From: Acidimicrobiaceae bacterium
GTDB taxonomy: Bacteria > Actinomycetota > Acidimicrobiia > Acidimicrobiales > RAAP-2
Assembly (NCBI GenBank): GCA_003157945.1
Contig: PMFY01000441.1
Location: 1-5,661 of the forward strand
Reading direction: 5' to 3'
DNA length: 5,661 bases
The stretch's first letter is position 1. The number at the start of each line of letters is the position of its first letter. Both the position numbers and the translations under genes were made by a program. Shown here in pieces: positions 4,423 through 5,661 of the stretch. The notes under the pieces were generated by a model. The model saw only the letters and a program-made list of their open reading frames with translations. It ran no database searches and was not told where the DNA came from.

Positions 4423-5661
4423 CTAACGCAGTGCGACCTGCCCCGGACGCAGGGGCGCCGGCAGCTCCGTCGTCCCCGTCAGGTGACGGTCGACGGCCGC
4501 GGCGGCCGACCGGCCCTCGGCGATCGCCCACACGATCAGGCTCTGGCCGCGGGTCATGTCGCCGCACACGAACACGTTGTCGACGTTGGTCGCCCAGTGC
4601 TCGTCGGCGGCCACGCTCCCCCGGGCGTCGAGCTCGAGTCCCAGGTCGGCGACGACCCCGTCCGGCTCGGTCCCGAGGAACCCCATGGCCAGCAGGACCA
4701 GCTGACAGGGCAGCTCGAACTCGCTCCCGGGCACCGCGTCGAACGACGGACGTCCGTCCGCACCGGTCGTCAGCTCGACCTCATGGCCCCGCAGACCCGC
4801 CACCGCGCCCGACCCGTCGTCCACGAACTCGTCGGTGGTGACCGAGAAGAGGCGCTCGCCGCCCTCCTCCAGCGCCGACGACGTGCGGAGGATGAGCGGC
4901 CAGGTGGGCCACGGATTGTCCGTGGTCCGGTCGTCCGGGGGTTGGGGCATGATCTCGAGCTGGTGCACGCTCAGGGCCCCCTGGCGGTGGGCGGTGCCCA
5001 GACAGTCCGCACCGGTGTCGCCGCCACCGATGATCACCACGTGCTTGCCCTGCGCCGTCACCGGAGATGCGGCCAGCGACCCCTCGCGCACCATGTTGGA
5101 CGGCTTCAGGTAGTCCATCGCCCGGTGGATCCCGTCGAGCGGGCGACCCGGCACGGGCAGGTCGCGGGGCTGGGTCGCCCCGCCGGCCAGGACCACGGCG
5201 TCGTAGCCGGCCACCAGGTCGGCCGTGGGCAGTACCGTGACGTCGGCGGCGGTGGCCCGGGGGACCTCGGGCGACGGCGCGCCCACCGAAACGCCACAGC
5301 GGAAGACCACGCCTTCGGCCTCGAGCTGGGCGAGCCGCCGGTCCAGGACGGCCTTCTCCATCTTGAACTCGGGGATCCCGTAGCGCAGCAGTCCGCCGGG
5401 GCGCTCGGCCCGCTCGTAGACGACCACCTCGTGGCCGGCCCGGACGAGCTGCTGGGCGGCGGCCAGGCCCGCCGGTCCCGAGCCCACCACGGCCACCCGC
5501 TGGCCCGTCGGGGCACCCGGGCGCACCGGAGCCACCCAGCCCTCGGACCAGGCCCGCTCGATGATCTCGTACTCGATGCGCTCGATGGTCACCGGGTCGT
5601 CGTTGATGCCGAGCACGCAGGCCCCCTCACAGGGAGCGGGGCACAGCCGGCCGGTGAACTC
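4423..5661 (-). CDS. gltD: Glutamate synthase (NADPH) small/beta subunit, 5'-partial
   Basis: The beta subunit oxidises NADPH through FAD and passes electrons by iron-sulfur clusters to the GltB alpha subunit, which makes two glutamates from glutamine and 2-oxoglutarate in the cytoplasm. 412 residues are visible; about 60-100 N-terminal ones lie beyond the right edge. Numbering from the first visible residue, FTGRLCPAPCEGAC (2-15) supplies cysteines 7, 11 and 15 of a [4Fe-4S] site. RVAVVGSGPAGLAAAQ (55-70) is the FAD Rossmann loop, ERPGGLLRYGIPEFKMEK (86-103) the conserved flavin segment, and VVIIGGGDTGADC (208-220) the NADPH loop. The C-terminal FAD motif with CGDMTRGQSLIVWAIAEGRS spans 366-385. 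Related flavoproteins (dihydropyrimidine dehydrogenase N-terminus, NfnB) share this fold, but the SLIVWAIAEGR ending is characteristic of GltD. gltB would be expected upstream, to the right. All visible motifs are intact. Confidence 0.93.
   Translation of the reverse strand, partial: EFTGRLCPAPCEGACVLGINDDPVTIERIEYEIIERAWSEGWVAPVRPGAPTGQRVAVVGSGPAGLAAAQQLVRAGHEVVVYERAERPGGLLRYGIPEFKMEKAVLDRRLAQLEAEGVVFRCGVSVGAPSPEVPRATAADVTVLPTADLVAGYDAVVLAGGATQPRDLPVPGRPLDGIHRAMDYLKPSNMVREGSLAASPVTAQGKHVVIIGGGDTGADCLGTAHRQGALSVHQLEIMPQPPDDRTTDNPWPTWPLILRTSSALEEGGERLFSVTTDEFVDDGSGAVAGLRGHEVELTTGADGRPSFDAVPGSEFELPCQLVLLAMGFLGTEPDGVVADLGLELDARGSVAADEHWATNVDNVFVCGDMTRGQSLIVWAIAEGRSAAAAVDRHLTGTTELPAPLRPGQVALR

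Noticed and set aside
3632..4567. 311-codon reverse frame spanning the GNAT gene and the gltD end
   Set aside because: Extreme Arg/Gly/Pro content; it overlaps two clear family members in another frame.

Overview
The base composition (very GC-rich, with G/C at most third codon positions), the GTG starts and the gene families seen (DUF4232, NlpC/P60, GntR, SRPBCC, SnoaL-like) point to a high-GC actinobacterium, possibly Acidimicrobiia-like. The finer placement is an inference. No phage, transposase, CRISPR, tRNA or rRNA signal was found.

Layout. (1) 1-438, plus: C-terminal part or whole of an NlpC/P60 (C40) cell-wall peptidase. (2) 439-549: short convergent gap with a structured hairpin. (3) 550-1359, minus: membrane-anchored DUF4232 protein. 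(4) 1360-1393: very short divergent control region, a perfect 9+9 bp inverted repeat whose two arms each contain a TAGTAT -10 box. (5) 1394-about 1459, plus: the first 22 codons of a GntR-type regulator, then loss of homology, so a pseudogene. (6) 1524-1994, minus: SRPBCC (START-like) protein whose N-terminal third looks out of frame. (7) 2198-2587, plus: SnoaL-like/NTF2-fold protein. (8) 2826-3041, plus: 71-residue protein with two membrane segments. (9) 3042-3351: no convincing gene. (10) 3352-3600, plus: 82-residue protein of unknown function that may be a winged helix. (11) 3739-4359, minus: GNAT acetyltransferase. (12) 4423-5661, minus: gltD, the small subunit of NADPH glutamate synthase, cut by the right edge of the window.

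How the genes relate. The right end is core nitrogen metabolism: gltD, with gltB expected further right, and a GNAT gene 63 bases downstream on the same strand that may be co-transcribed. The middle (1360-3600) is a patchwork of small, mostly single-gene units with signs of decay (truncated GntR, possible frameshift in the SRPBCC gene). It does not read as one pathway.

The most interesting spot is the 34-base divergent region at 1360-1393. One inverted repeat appears to be both a repressor operator and two back-to-back promoters for transcripts with little or no leader, and the repressor gene beside it has been destroyed. I see no convincing new multi-gene system in this window.
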